DNA from: Halobacteriovoraceae bacterium
GTDB taxonomy: Bacteria > Bdellovibrionota > Bacteriovoracia > Bacteriovoracales > Bacteriovoracaceae
Length of the DNA: 64,000 nt
Assembly: GCA_020635135.1 (NCBI GenBank)
Contig: JACKAJ010000015.1
Span: 620,001-684,000, forward strand
Direction of reading: 5' to 3'
The notes beneath the pieces are model-generated. The model was not told the DNA's origin and did no database searches. It saw only the letters and a list, made by a program, of their open reading frames with translations. Below are positions 9,229 through 17,918 of this stretch, in pieces (positions within the stretch are counted from its first letter, which is position 1; each line of letters opens with the position of its first letter). The translations under genes and the position numbers were made by a program.

Positions 9229-10212
9229 ATGAAACGATTTATACTTTTTTCATTTCTTATTTCGGTCACTGCTCTTAGTGCAAGTGAAATCACTGAAAAA
9301 AATGTTCTTGAACAATTGATGGGAATTCACGGAGCTAGCTGGAGCTCTCTTATAAAATCTGATGACGACAAGGCCCAGATTAAAAGTATCCTCACTCAAG
9401 TCATTGAACAAAATCTCGATCCTGTAAGTTATGGCTATAAACCTGAATACACCAGCATGATTCGCCAAAATGCTTTCACCGAATATGGAAACTTCGTCGA
9501 AACCAATGACAAAGGAAACATAGATAAATCTGATAAAAAACTCATTGAGAAATATGGTGAAGAGGCCATGCAAGAAGGACCCGACAGCCACAGTGCTCTC
9601 GCTTACTATGGAGGACTCACCAATATCGGAAGCCCTGAATCGCTCGAACTCTTAAGTCGCTACCTTGATGAAACAGAAAGTCTCTCAACTTTACATGCCA
9701 TTGGTAGACAGCTGACAAGTGCTCTGCAGGGACAAAGCAATGAACCCCGAGACCCAAGCCTTGATTTAAGTTATATCAATCCTTATAACCCAAACACCAA
9801 AGATCCTTTTACAAAGAGAAAAGGAAATTGGAAAAAAGTTATACCTAAAATTCAAAAGCGTTTGAAAAAAGCTCGCGACTTAGCGTTGAGTAAATCTAAA
9901 AGCGATAGCTTTAAGAAAAGTTTTACTGAGTTATCAAATAAGATGGATGGCTATGAAAAGGACTTAAGCAAAATTAAAGTCACTGAAGTTGATCAGAAGA
10001 AAAAAGAAGAAACAACTCGCGCTGTAGCCATGGATAATTTTGAAGCCAGTGATAGTCTTAAGGATAAAATTCAAGACAGTGATCGCCAGACGGCCAGCCT
10101 AGAAGAAGATGAAGAAGTTCCAGCGAAAGAAAACTCCAGTCTTCTTTATATCGTTAGTTTTTTACTCGCGATCATTGTAGGTATTGCCCTCTACAAAAAA
10201 CTATTCACTTAG
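9229..10212 (+). CDS. exported protein with C-terminal membrane anchor, unknown function
   Basis: A 327-residue protein with a signal peptide (MKRFILFSFLISVTALSAS). The highly charged middle (about residues 170-290) includes a lysine-rich coiled-coil-like part. The hydrophobic C-terminal segment LLYIVSFLLAIIVGIALY is followed by KK. This predicts a periplasmic protein anchored by its tail. The ATG at 9229 is preferred over an upstream start because AGGA at 9217-9220 precedes it. It is co-oriented with the metzincin lipoprotein and overlaps the phosphatase gene tail-to-tail by eight bases. No known domain is recognised. Confidence 0.65.
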   Translation: MKRFILFSFLISVTALSASEITEKNVLEQLMGIHGASWSSLIKSDDDKAQIKSILTQVIEQNLDPVSYGYKPEYTSMIRQNAFTEYGNFVETNDKGNIDKSDKKLIEKYGEEAMQEGPDSHSALAYYGGLTNIGSPESLELLSRYLDETESLSTLHAIGRQLTSALQGQSNEPRDPSLDLSYINPYNPNTKDPFTKRKGNWKKVIPKIQKRLKKARDLALSKSKSDSFKKSFTELSNKMDGYEKDLSKIKVTEVDQKKKEETTRAVAMDNFEASDSLKDKIQDSDRQTASLEEDEEVPAKENSSLLYIVSFLLAIIVGIALYKKLFT

Positions 10213-10666
10213 AAAGTTCATTAAAGAGATTCTGACAAGATTCTTCAAGCAGATCAATGACATGTTCAAAACCTGCTGCCCCACCATAATAGGGATCGGG
10301 CACAGACTCTCCCCGGTTGCCTTTAGAATAATCAAGCATGAGTTTAACTTTGTCTTTATATGTGCCATTGGGATCGAGGCTTAAGATATTTTCAAAATTG
10401 GAGTGATCCATAGCAAGGATAATATCAAATTCATCAAAATCTGAGCGCACGAACTGACGGGCTCTGCTTAAAAGCTCATACCCTCTTTTTTCAGCGTGTT
10501 CTCTCATTCGAGGATCAGCTTTTTCACCAGCGTGCCAGCCGCCTGTCCCAGCACTATCACAGTAAATTTTTTCGTGAAAATTATTATCTTTAAGAATTTT
10601 TTGAAAGATCCCTTCAGCCGCGGGCGAGCGACAAATATTTCCCAAGCAGACAAAGAGCACCTTCAT
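10205..10666 (-). CDS. low molecular weight protein-tyrosine phosphatase
   Basis: A 153-residue LMW-PTP. The phosphate loop C-x5-R-S is at residues 7-14 (VCLGNICRSPAAEG), and the general acid aspartate is in VPDPYYGG near residue 123. It dephosphorylates phosphotyrosine or small phosphomonoesters in the cytoplasm. The start overlaps the stop of nqrM by four bases, so the two are co-expressed. Some family members act on arginine phosphate or arsenate, but here no arsenic or exopolysaccharide genes are adjacent to support those roles. Confidence 0.93.
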   Translation of the reverse strand: MKVLFVCLGNICRSPAAEGIFQKILKDNNFHEKIYCDSAGTGGWHAGEKADPRMREHAEKRGYELLSRARQFVRSDFDEFDIILAMDHSNFENILSLDPNGTYKDKVKLMLDYSKGNRGESVPDPYYGGAAGFEHVIDLLEESCQNLFNELSK

Positions 10667-10869
10667 GATTTTTTTTCCTTATCTTTCTCCTTGTCCTTAT
10701 CGAGACAGACATTTTTGTGCTCACAAGCTTCACAACTTCCCTTGCCAAACATGGCATTGAGCCCACCACAGGTTCCACTCAAGCACTTGCCTTTAACGAT
10801 CGCCCCTATGGCCATTGCCGCTGTAATCAAAAGAAAAGCAAATAGAGTAATTAAAAAGACTTCTATCAT
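10663..10869 (-). CDS. nqrM: Na+-NQR maturation protein NqrM
   Basis: A 68-residue protein with one N-terminal transmembrane helix (residues 3-25). It is followed by a Cys-rich tail with the NqrM signature GTCGGL and further cysteines (Cys29, 34, 46, 49, 55), and ends in a lysine/aspartate-rich tail. NqrM is thought to deliver iron for the Fe centre between NqrD and NqrE during assembly of Na+-NQR. The nqr operon lies about 4 kb away on the same strand, which supports the call. It is unusual to find it as a two-gene unit with a phosphatase. Confidence 0.85.
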   Translation of the reverse strand: MIEVFLITLFAFLLITAAMAIGAIVKGKCLSGTCGGLNAMFGKGSCEACEHKNVCLDKDKEKDKEKKS

Positions 10870-10894
10870 GGACGCACTATATCACACTCACCTG

Positions 10895-10966
10895 CTAGGT
10901 GCCAGGCTCTTTTCGTTAAACAACTGCGTTAGCTGCGTCAAGTTAACAAAAAGAGCCTGGTACCTA
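10895..10966. repeat. imperfect inverted repeat (REP-like), 24-base arms
   Basis: Arms at 10895-10918 and 10943-10966 are reverse complements over 24 positions with two mismatches, separated by a 24-base loop. The arms contain the core CCAGGCTCTTTT. A related core recurs in the hairpin at 11496-11525. It lies between nqrM and a small secreted protein gene. It could be an extragenic palindrome or a bidirectional terminator. Confidence 0.7.
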
Positions 10967-11036
10967 GAAAGCACCTAAAAAGTTGAAAGAATATTTTGAA
11001 TATGGTTTAAGGGAAAAACTATTTTAAGGGGGTTAT

Positions 11037-11477
11037 ATGAAAAAAATAGTTTTTGCTCTATTAATGTTATCTTCGAGTTTATCTTTTGCTCAATACCACG
11101 AGTTCACCTTTGAATGTTCATGGTACAATCCTACTGGTGAAGGATACGAACACCAAGTCGTTATTCGCGTTGATGGTAATGATTTTATGAATAATGGCGG
11201 AGGGATAGCTGAAGTGACCTATAAAAGTTGGGTCGACAATGTTGGAATGGTTCAACGTTTACATGCCGTAAATGCCTATGTCGAAAATACCAGTCTCGAG
11301 AGACACAAGTATTCTTTTGATGTTGATATGGGAAGAAGTGGAACTCTTTCTATTGAATCACTAAAAAAGCAAGAGGAAGGCAATGCGACTGTTCTAGCAA
11401 ACTTCTGGGAATTAGAATTGGAACCAACTGAAGATATTATGTGCCGATTTTTTGATGGTTCAGGAATGCTTCACTAA
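11037..11477 (+). CDS. small secreted protein, unknown function
   Basis: A 146-residue protein with a clear signal peptide (MKKIVFALLMLSSSLSFAQ) and a beta-rich mature part without a recognised domain. Two cysteines remain in the mature chain (FECSW and IMCRFF) and could form a disulfide. A strong AAGGGGG ribosome site lies just upstream of the ATG. It is followed by a hairpin terminator and faces the M3 peptidase gene tail-to-tail. Secretion is predicted and function is unknown. Confidence 0.7.
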   Translation: MKKIVFALLMLSSSLSFAQYHEFTFECSWYNPTGEGYEHQVVIRVDGNDFMNNGGGIAEVTYKSWVDNVGMVQRLHAVNAYVENTSLERHKYSFDVDMGRSGTLSIESLKKQEEGNATVLANFWELELEPTEDIMCRFFDGSGMLH

Positions 11478-11495
11478 TCAAAGATCTCTTATAAA

Positions 11496-11525
11496 TGCCA
11501 GGTTCTTTTAGCTAAGATCCTGGCA
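11496..11525. terminator. hairpin between convergent genes
   Basis: Arms TGCCAGGTTCTT (11496-11507) and AAGATCCTGGCA (11514-11525) pair over 12 positions with one mismatch around a six-base loop. It lies between the stop codons of the secreted-protein gene and the M3 peptidase, so it probably terminates one or both transcripts. Its TGCCAGG core resembles the larger inverted repeat at 10895-10966. Confidence 0.6.
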
Positions 11526-11542
11526 AATATAAAAAAACAAAT

Positions 11543-13675
11543 TTACTCTAAACCGTTTACCCGATAAATAGCCCGCATATCAGGGTCTTGCCCGCGAAAA
11601 GCACGATAAGCTTCCCACTCATCCACACTTCCACCAACACTGAGGATATAGTTGCGAAAGCGCATAGCAATTTCAGGGCTAAGGGTGCCGTGTTTTTCGA
11701 AAAATTCGAAAGCATCAGATGCTAGGGCCTCGGACCACATATAAGTGTAATAGCCAGCACCATACCCACCAGCAAAGAGGTGTGAAAAACGCAAGCTCAT
11801 AAGTCCTTTAGCGACACTAGCCTCCCAAGGAGTGCGATCAAAAAGTTTATCTTCAAATTTCTTGATATCTTTTATCGATTCAAACTGATCGGTATGCCAG
11901 GCCATATCGAGAAGAGCATAAGTTGTTTGAATATTGAGTCCTGTTCCTGCTTGGAAGCTTTTTGCTTTGAGAAGTTTATCAATCATTTCATCGGGAATTT
12001 CCTTACCCGTTTTATAGTGAGTCGCGAAGGACTTTAAAAACTTTTTAACATATAGAAATTTTTCAAAAGTCATCGAAGGAACTTCCACGAAATCCCACTT
12101 CACACTGGTTCCTGCGTGACTTCGATATTTGACATCAGAAAAAAGACTGTGAAGACCATGGCCCAATTCATGAATAAGAGTTTCAGCTTCATCGAGAGTA
12201 AGAAGCGTAGGATCACTGCCAGCAGGTTTTGGAACATTCATTACATTGACAACGTGAGGGCGATAGTTTTTGTCACCTACCTTGTATTGATCCATCAAGG
12301 AATTCATCCAAGCCCCACCTCTTTTAGTTTCTCGAGAATAGAGATCGAGATAATACAAGCCCACTTGCTGTCTCGTTTTGCTATCAACAATGGCAAAAGT
12401 CATAACGTCGGGATGAAACTTGGGCAGTTCTACAGGTTTAATTTCAACTCCATAAAAATCTTCGACGAGTTTAAAAACTCCTCCTAGAAATTTGTTTACC
12501 TCTAAGTAGGGTTTCATATCATTAGGGTCAAAATCGTAAAATTTCTTTTTAAGAAGTCTTGAATAATAAGCATTATCCCACGGGGCGATTTCGTGATATT
12601 TCCCCGTTAAGGTTTCAACAAACTTTTTAAGTTCTTCTTCATCTTGATCTTTAAACTTTTTAGTTTCTGAGTGGAGATCATTTAAAAATGTAATAGCCTT
12701 TTTACGACTGCCAATCATCCGATCATCGAGAATAAAATCGGCATAGCTGTTAAACCCTAAGATTTTAGCTTTTTCCTTTCGAAGTTTTGCTATTTGATAA
12801 ACGATTTTGGTGTTATCAAATCCATTCATCGATCCAACAACGGCCGTAGCCTCATAGACTTTTTTCCGAGTACTTTCTTTATTGGCAAATTCAAAGACTT
12901 GGCGATAAGTTGTTCCCACTGCACTTGTACCGTAAGGCTGTTTCATTCCTTTTTTAGAAGCAAACTCTTTAAAAATAGCTTTGATATCTTCAGGGATGCC
13001 ATCCATTTCCTCTTCAGAAAAGCCAATAACAATAGATTCACGGTGCTTGAGAAGATTTTTGCTATAATTATTGGAAAGCTCTTTAAGAGTGAGATCAATT
13101 TGAGTGAGCCTCGCTTTTTTAGCTTTCGGGAGGTTCACCCCTTTACGAACAAAACCGTCGTAGTAATCTTCAATGAGGACGATATCCTCTCGATCCAATC
13201 CCAGCTTTTTTCTATCTTTGTAGACACTTTCAACTCTTTTAAAGAGTTTTTCATCATAGTTTATGAGATCAGAAAAAATTTGGTAGTCTTTTTCAAGTTT
13301 TAAACTCACCTCACTGGTATAATCCGTGTAATTGACGGCTTCATAATTTCCGACATAAGTAAAAGCGACTCCAATTTTTTTATCAAGATCTTCAAGAGCG
13401 ATAATCGTATTTTCAAAAGTTGGTTTTTCTGGGTTATCAATAATTTTTTTAAGTTTATTTTTGGCAATTCGAAGTTCGACTTCGAAATATTTTTTCAGAT
13501 CCGTGATCGTTAAAATCCCATACTTGATAGCCCCTAGCCGAAGGTTTGATTCTTCAAGGATTTCTCGAATTTGATCGATGGGTCGCCCATAAATATAGTT
13601 TTTACAATCTTTTGGATCTTTAGAGTAAACGATTGATGAAATTAAAAGCAAAGCGAGGAAAATTCCTTTTTTCAT
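11543..13675 (-). CDS. M3 family oligopeptidase (Dcp/thimet-like), exported
   Basis: A 710-residue zinc metallopeptidase of family M3. It has the HEXXH motif HELGHGLH at about residues 502-509 and the third zinc ligand Glu in WDFVEVPS about 28 residues later, followed by the usual helical C-terminus with GGYGAGYYTYMW. The N-terminus is a signal peptide (MKKGIFLALLLISSIVYS), so it should degrade peptides in the periplasm or outside. It starts 11 bases after apbE and looks like the last gene of the nqr operon, which is an odd companion. Confidence 0.92.
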   Translation of the reverse strand: MKKGIFLALLLISSIVYSKDPKDCKNYIYGRPIDQIREILEESNLRLGAIKYGILTITDLKKYFEVELRIAKNKLKKIIDNPEKPTFENTIIALEDLDKKIGVAFTYVGNYEAVNYTDYTSEVSLKLEKDYQIFSDLINYDEKLFKRVESVYKDRKKLGLDREDIVLIEDYYDGFVRKGVNLPKAKKARLTQIDLTLKELSNNYSKNLLKHRESIVIGFSEEEMDGIPEDIKAIFKEFASKKGMKQPYGTSAVGTTYRQVFEFANKESTRKKVYEATAVVGSMNGFDNTKIVYQIAKLRKEKAKILGFNSYADFILDDRMIGSRKKAITFLNDLHSETKKFKDQDEEELKKFVETLTGKYHEIAPWDNAYYSRLLKKKFYDFDPNDMKPYLEVNKFLGGVFKLVEDFYGVEIKPVELPKFHPDVMTFAIVDSKTRQQVGLYYLDLYSRETKRGGAWMNSLMDQYKVGDKNYRPHVVNVMNVPKPAGSDPTLLTLDEAETLIHELGHGLHSLFSDVKYRSHAGTSVKWDFVEVPSMTFEKFLYVKKFLKSFATHYKTGKEIPDEMIDKLLKAKSFQAGTGLNIQTTYALLDMAWHTDQFESIKDIKKFEDKLFDRTPWEASVAKGLMSLRFSHLFAGGYGAGYYTYMWSEALASDAFEFFEKHGTLSPEIAMRFRNYILSVGGSVDEWEAYRAFRGQDPDMRAIYRVNGLE

Positions 13676-13686
13676 AGATCTATTCC

Positions 13687-14691
13687 TTAATAGAGAAGAA
13701 CTTCAATATTTTCTTTTTTAGCAGCTTCCAGAAGCTTTTTGCCATCGACCATAAAAGCTGTCGCCCAGGCATCAGCATGGGCACAATCATTGGCCACAAC
13801 CGAAGACCCTTTGACTTTGTTTACAGCAGGTTTGCCTGTTCTCGGGTCAATAGTGTGTCCCCATGTCTTACCACTTTTATCTTTTTTAAAGTTTCGATAA
13901 TTTCCTGAACTAGCGATGCATTGATCTTTGAGCTCAATGGTGCGCTGAATTTCTTTGACATAACTGGTTGTCACAGGCTTTTCGATGCCAATAGTCCATT
14001 TGTGTTTTGTCTGAGGTTCTTTATAACCGCGAGCAAAGACTTCTCCCCCAATTTCTACTAGGTGGTTATGGCTATAACTATCGAGAAGTTCTGAAACTTT
14101 ATCAATCGCATAACCTTTGGCTACCGCAGAGAAATTAAGCTCAACGCGCGAATCTTGCTTTTTAATTTTCCCTGGACCAGAAACAACAATTTTATCAATC
14201 CCCACATAGTCCATGACTTTTTTTATTTCACTCTCAGTAGGCTTTTTGACAAATTTTTTCGGTCCAAATCCCCACATGTTGACTAGCGGGCTAACAGTCG
14301 GGTCAAAAGCTCCGTGAGACTTTTCAGAAACTTCTTTTGAGACCTGCAAGACATGAAAGAAATCACTGGGAACGAGAAACTCTTTTTTAGAATTAAACTC
14401 GTTAAATTTTGTAATCACAGAGTCATCCATATAGTGAGACATCTGCTTATTAAGTGTGAGAAGGAGTGAATCAACCTCTTTTTTAGCTTGAATAAAGTTT
14501 ATGGGTTCAGTTGAAGAAAGACTAATTTTATAAGTCGTTCCCATTGTTTTCCCTTCAAAGGAAACGACTTGATATTTCGAAAGACTTTTGGTCTGATCAG
14601 CTTTTGAGTATAGATAAGACGCCGATAATAATGCTATTAACGTGACGAAAATAAAAACTTGTCTTCTATCCACCAAAGTCGTCAAGTGCAA
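13687..14691 (-). CDS. apbE: FAD:protein FMN transferase ApbE
   Basis: A 334-residue flavin transferase with a hydrophobic N-terminal signal/anchor (residues 10-27). Family motifs include GKTMGTTYKIS, SPLVNMWGFGP, NFSAVAKGYAIDKV and, near the end, AHADAWATAFMV with the metal-binding aspartate. It attaches FMN covalently to threonine in the SGAT-type motifs of NqrB and NqrC, in the periplasm. It overlaps the end of nqrF by 26 bases, exactly the context expected. The likely start is a TTG at 14691 preceded by AAGGGAG. Confidence 0.95.
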   Translation of the reverse strand: MHLTTLVDRRQVFIFVTLIALLSASYLYSKADQTKSLSKYQVVSFEGKTMGTTYKISLSSTEPINFIQAKKEVDSLLLTLNKQMSHYMDDSVITKFNEFNSKKEFLVPSDFFHVLQVSKEVSEKSHGAFDPTVSPLVNMWGFGPKKFVKKPTESEIKKVMDYVGIDKIVVSGPGKIKKQDSRVELNFSAVAKGYAIDKVSELLDSYSHNHLVEIGGEVFARGYKEPQTKHKWTIGIEKPVTTSYVKEIQRTIELKDQCIASSGNYRNFKKDKSGKTWGHTIDPRTGKPAVNKVKGSSVVANDCAHADAWATAFMVDGKKLLEAAKKENIEVLLY

Positions 14692-15892
14692 TATTCTCCC
14701 TTTCCACTCCTAGATCGAGAAGCATATCAATTACGCATTTATTCATAATCGGGGGACCACAGAGATAGTATTCACAATCTTCTGGATTTGGATGGTCCTT
14801 CAAATAATTATCATACAACACTTGGTGAATAAATCCAGTGTATCCTTTCCAATTATCTTCTGGCAGTGGTTCTGAAAGAGCGACATGCCATTCAAAATTT
14901 TTGTTTTCAGCAGCGATACTGTCGAAGTCTTCGACGTAGAACATCTCTCTTTTACTTCTAGCCCCATACCAAAAACTGACCTTTCTGTTTGTGTGTATCC
15001 GCTTAAATTGGTCAAATATATGAGAGCGCATCGGGGCCATTCCAGCTCCCCCTCCAACGAAAATCATCTCAGCGTTTGTGTCTTTGGCAAAGAACTCTCC
15101 ATAAGGACCAGAGATTGTCACTTCATCACCTGGTTTGAGATTAAAGATATATGACGACATTTTCCCTGGCGGAACATTTGGCAATCTCGGCGGAGGTGAA
15201 GCAATCCGCACGTTGAGCATGATAATCCCTTTTTCTTCAGGGTAATTGGCCATGGAATAAGCCCGAATAACTGGTTCTTTTACTACAGATTTGTAGCGCC
15301 ATAAATTAAACTTATCCCAGTCTTCTCTGTATTCTTCTTCAATATCAAAATTTTTATAATCTACTTCATGAGCAGGGGCTTCAATTTGAATAAATCCTCC
15401 AGCTCTAAAGGGAACGGCTTCCCCTTCAGGGAGTTCGAGAACGAGTTCTTTAATAAAAGTCGCTACGTTATGATTGGAGCGAACTTTACATTGCCATTTT
15501 TTAACGCCAAAGAACTGCTCTTCAACTTCAATCTCCATGTCTTGCTTGCATGTTACCTGACAAGATAGTCGCCAACCCTCTTTCGCTTCGCGATTATTAA
15601 TGTGAGAGCGCTCAGTTGGAAGAATATCGCCACCGCCTTCCTTAACAATGACACGGCACTGGCCACATGTTCCCCCTCCTCCACAAGCAGAAGATAAGAA
15701 GATCTTTTTCGCAGCCAAGGTATTTAATAATTTATTTCCGGCAGGAACATCAAAACTTTTGTCATCGTCATCATTGATTTCAATATGAATATTCCCTGTG
15801 CTGACAAGTCTCGATCTTGCAATCAAGATCAAAAAGACCAAGCACAAAATAATAACTGTAAACATTAAGACGCCAAGAAGGACTTCACTCAT
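14666..15892 (-). CDS. nqrF: Na+-NQR subunit F (NADH dehydrogenase, FAD and 2Fe-2S)
   Basis: A 408-residue electron-entry subunit. It has one N-terminal transmembrane helix (residues 5-25), then a ferredoxin-like 2Fe-2S domain with Cys70, Cys76, Cys79 and Cys111 (ACGGGGTCGQC and LSCQ). The FAD domain carries RAYSMANYP and the NADH domain carries GGGAGMAPMRSH. It oxidises NADH on the cytoplasmic side and passes electrons into the Na+ pump. Length and cysteine spacing match classical NqrF. It is 17 bases after nqrE. Confidence 0.97.
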   Translation of the reverse strand: MSEVLLGVLMFTVIILCLVFLILIARSRLVSTGNIHIEINDDDDKSFDVPAGNKLLNTLAAKKIFLSSACGGGGTCGQCRVIVKEGGGDILPTERSHINNREAKEGWRLSCQVTCKQDMEIEVEEQFFGVKKWQCKVRSNHNVATFIKELVLELPEGEAVPFRAGGFIQIEAPAHEVDYKNFDIEEEYREDWDKFNLWRYKSVVKEPVIRAYSMANYPEEKGIIMLNVRIASPPPRLPNVPPGKMSSYIFNLKPGDEVTISGPYGEFFAKDTNAEMIFVGGGAGMAPMRSHIFDQFKRIHTNRKVSFWYGARSKREMFYVEDFDSIAAENKNFEWHVALSEPLPEDNWKGYTGFIHQVLYDNYLKDHPNPEDCEYYLCGPPIMNKCVIDMLLDLGVERENIALDDFGG

Positions 15893-15909
15893 GACTATAA
15901 ACCTTTATT

Positions 15910-16521
15910 TTATAATTGAATTCCACCAAAACTCATAAACACAATGGCCATTAAACCCGCCGTGATAAACGTTATTCCAAGACCACGCAACCCCACAGGA
16001 ATATCACTGTAACTTAACTTCTCTCTAATTCCAGCGAGAGCGACAATTGCCAGAGCCCATCCAGTTCCAGAACCAACTCCATACACAACGCTTTCTGTAA
16101 AATTATAATCTCTTTCCACCATAAAAAGAGTTCCTCCTAAGATGGCACAGTTAACTGTAATCAAAGGAAGGAAAATACCTAAGGTGTTGTAAAGTGCAGG
16201 AACAAACTTATCGAGGAACATTTCCAGAATTTGCACCATGGCCGCAATAACACCGATATAACTGATCAATCCTAAAAAGCTTAAATCTGCTTTAGGATAG
16301 CCCGCCCAAGCCAAAGCTCCTTCTTTCAGAAGATGATTATAGATGAGATTATTCACAGGAATGGTAATTGATTGAACAACAATGACCGCGATCCCTAAGC
16401 CCATCGCTGTTTCCACTTTCTTCGATACAGCCAAAAAGGTACACATCCCAAGAAAAAAACTTAAGGCTAAGTTTTCAATAAAAATAGATTTAACAAATAA
16501 ACTTAAATAGTGTTCAAACAT
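15910..16521 (-). CDS. nqrE: Na+-NQR subunit E
   Basis: A 203-residue integral membrane subunit with about six transmembrane helices. Typical NqrE segments are FFLGMCTFLAVSKKV and LPLITVNCAILGG, and the cysteines (Cys26, Cys120) are of the type that coordinates the iron centre at the NqrD-NqrE interface. It forms part of the pathway coupling electron transfer to Na+ movement. It is separated by 12 bases from nqrD. Confidence 0.96.
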   Translation of the reverse strand: MFEHYLSLFVKSIFIENLALSFFLGMCTFLAVSKKVETAMGLGIAVIVVQSITIPVNNLIYNHLLKEGALAWAGYPKADLSFLGLISYIGVIAAMVQILEMFLDKFVPALYNTLGIFLPLITVNCAILGGTLFMVERDYNFTESVVYGVGSGTGWALAIVALAGIREKLSYSDIPVGLRGLGITFITAGLMAIVFMSFGGIQL

Positions 16522-16533
16522 CTTTTCTCCTCA

Positions 16534-17148
16534 CTATTCTTCAATTTGTGATGGGTCGTAGGTTCTAATGACCCAGATAATACAGCCGATCAGAAAAAAC
16601 GCACTCGGGGGTAATAGAAACAATCCGTTTGGAAGATACCATCCCCCGTCTCTTGTTAACGTTAGAATTGGCATTCCAAAAAGTTTTCCCGAGCCAATAA
16701 GTTCTCGAAAAAAACCAACAACGAATAATATACAAGAATAACCAAGCCCATTTCCAATACCATCTAAAAAGCTGGCAATCACTCCATTTTTCATGGCAAA
16801 ACCTTCAGTCCGTCCCATGACAATACAGTTGGTAATAATAAGCCCAACATAAACCGCCATTTGCTTTTCTTGCTCATAAATATAAGCTTTCATAAATTGA
16901 TCAGCGACGATAACCATAGAAGCAATAATCGTCATTTGAACAATAATCCGAATACTATTGGGAATATGGTTTCGAATGACACTGACAAAAGCCGATGAAA
17001 ATGCTGTAACCAGTGTCACCGCAGCACACATGACCAGCACGTTTTTCAACTGAACAGTGACGGCTAAAGCAGAACAAATTCCTAAAATCTGTAAAGCAAT
17101 TGGGTTATTCTTTAAAATTGGTTTGAATAAAAGTTCTTTTACTTTCAT
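16534..17148 (-). CDS. nqrD: Na+-NQR subunit D
   Basis: A 204-residue membrane subunit, homologous to NqrE and inverted in topology, with six predicted helices. It shows the IGLIITNCIVMGR-type segment with its conserved cysteine and an early Cys in QILGICSALAV, the residues expected around the shared iron centre. Its start overlaps the stop of nqrC by four bases. Confidence 0.96.
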   Translation of the reverse strand: MKVKELLFKPILKNNPIALQILGICSALAVTVQLKNVLVMCAAVTLVTAFSSAFVSVIRNHIPNSIRIIVQMTIIASMVIVADQFMKAYIYEQEKQMAVYVGLIITNCIVMGRTEGFAMKNGVIASFLDGIGNGLGYSCILFVVGFFRELIGSGKLFGMPILTLTRDGGWYLPNGLFLLPPSAFFLIGCIIWVIRTYDPSQIEE

Positions 17149-17918
17149 TGAAATTCTCCACTTCTAATTTTGCTTAAAAACGGACCGTATCCATTTTGTC
17201 CCAACCAATAGTGAATAGAAGATTCTACTCCATGAGTTGTAATCGTTGCTCCAGAGAGAGCATCCACCTGATGGTCGGCTTCAGGATTTCCCTCCTGAAC
17301 TCCACCCTTGACCATATTAAAAACAGGTTCCCAGTTGCTATTATAGAGCTCTTTTCCAATCCACTGTTTTTTCCACTTAGGGTTTTGAACTTCAGCACCT
17401 AATCCTGGAGTTTCTCCTTGCGCATAGTAAGCAAAGCCTTTAACCGTTTTGGTATCATTTTCAAGAGCTAAAAATCCGTACATTTTCGACCACAGTCCAA
17501 TACTCTTTATAGGCAGAATAATTTCTTGTATCTCACCGCTTGGCCCTTTCAAAAGATAAAGTTTGGCATACTTCGGTCTTTTTGAAAGTTTTGCCACATC
17601 TTCGCTACTTGGAATTTTTTCATTAAGATCAGGTTTTTTTTCTGCTTTCACCATATCATAGCTTTCGGGATCAACGGCCTCAGTTCTCAAACCTGTATCA
17701 AAATCAATCACCACTGTTTCGATTTGATTGAATTTCTCTTCAATATCGACACCTTCTTCATAAAGACCTGCTGCCGAGAGAATATTCTTTTTCATATCAA
17801 GTTCTTTATTCTTATCTTGAGCTGGCTTTAGGAAAACGGCCGTGGATGAAACCATAACTGAACACACCACGCATAAGAGGAAAGCAACAACAATCGTTTT
17901 AATAGGACTTTCAGACAT
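17145..17918 (-). CDS. nqrC: Na+-NQR subunit C (covalent FMN)
   Basis: A 257-residue subunit with one N-terminal membrane helix (residues 8-30) and a periplasmic FMN-binding domain. The flavinylation motif DALSGATITT places the FMN-carrying threonine at residue 225, the same position as in Vibrio NqrC (established knowledge). GETPGLGAE is the usual upstream FMN-domain motif. It overlaps nqrB by eight bases and nqrD by four. Confidence 0.97.
   Translation of the reverse strand: MSESPIKTIVVAFLLCVVCSVMVSSTAVFLKPAQDKNKELDMKKNILSAAGLYEEGVDIEEKFNQIETVVIDFDTGLRTEAVDPESYDMVKAEKKPDLNEKIPSSEDVAKLSKRPKYAKLYLLKGPSGEIQEIILPIKSIGLWSKMYGFLALENDTKTVKGFAYYAQGETPGLGAEVQNPKWKKQWIGKELYNSNWEPVFNMVKGGVQEGNPEADHQVDALSGATITTHGVESSIHYWLGQNGYGPFLSKIRSGEFQ

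Noticed and set aside
10496..10978. Plus-strand open frame opposite the phosphatase and nqrM
   Set aside because: Antisense to two confident genes, with a leucine/serine-rich low-information product.
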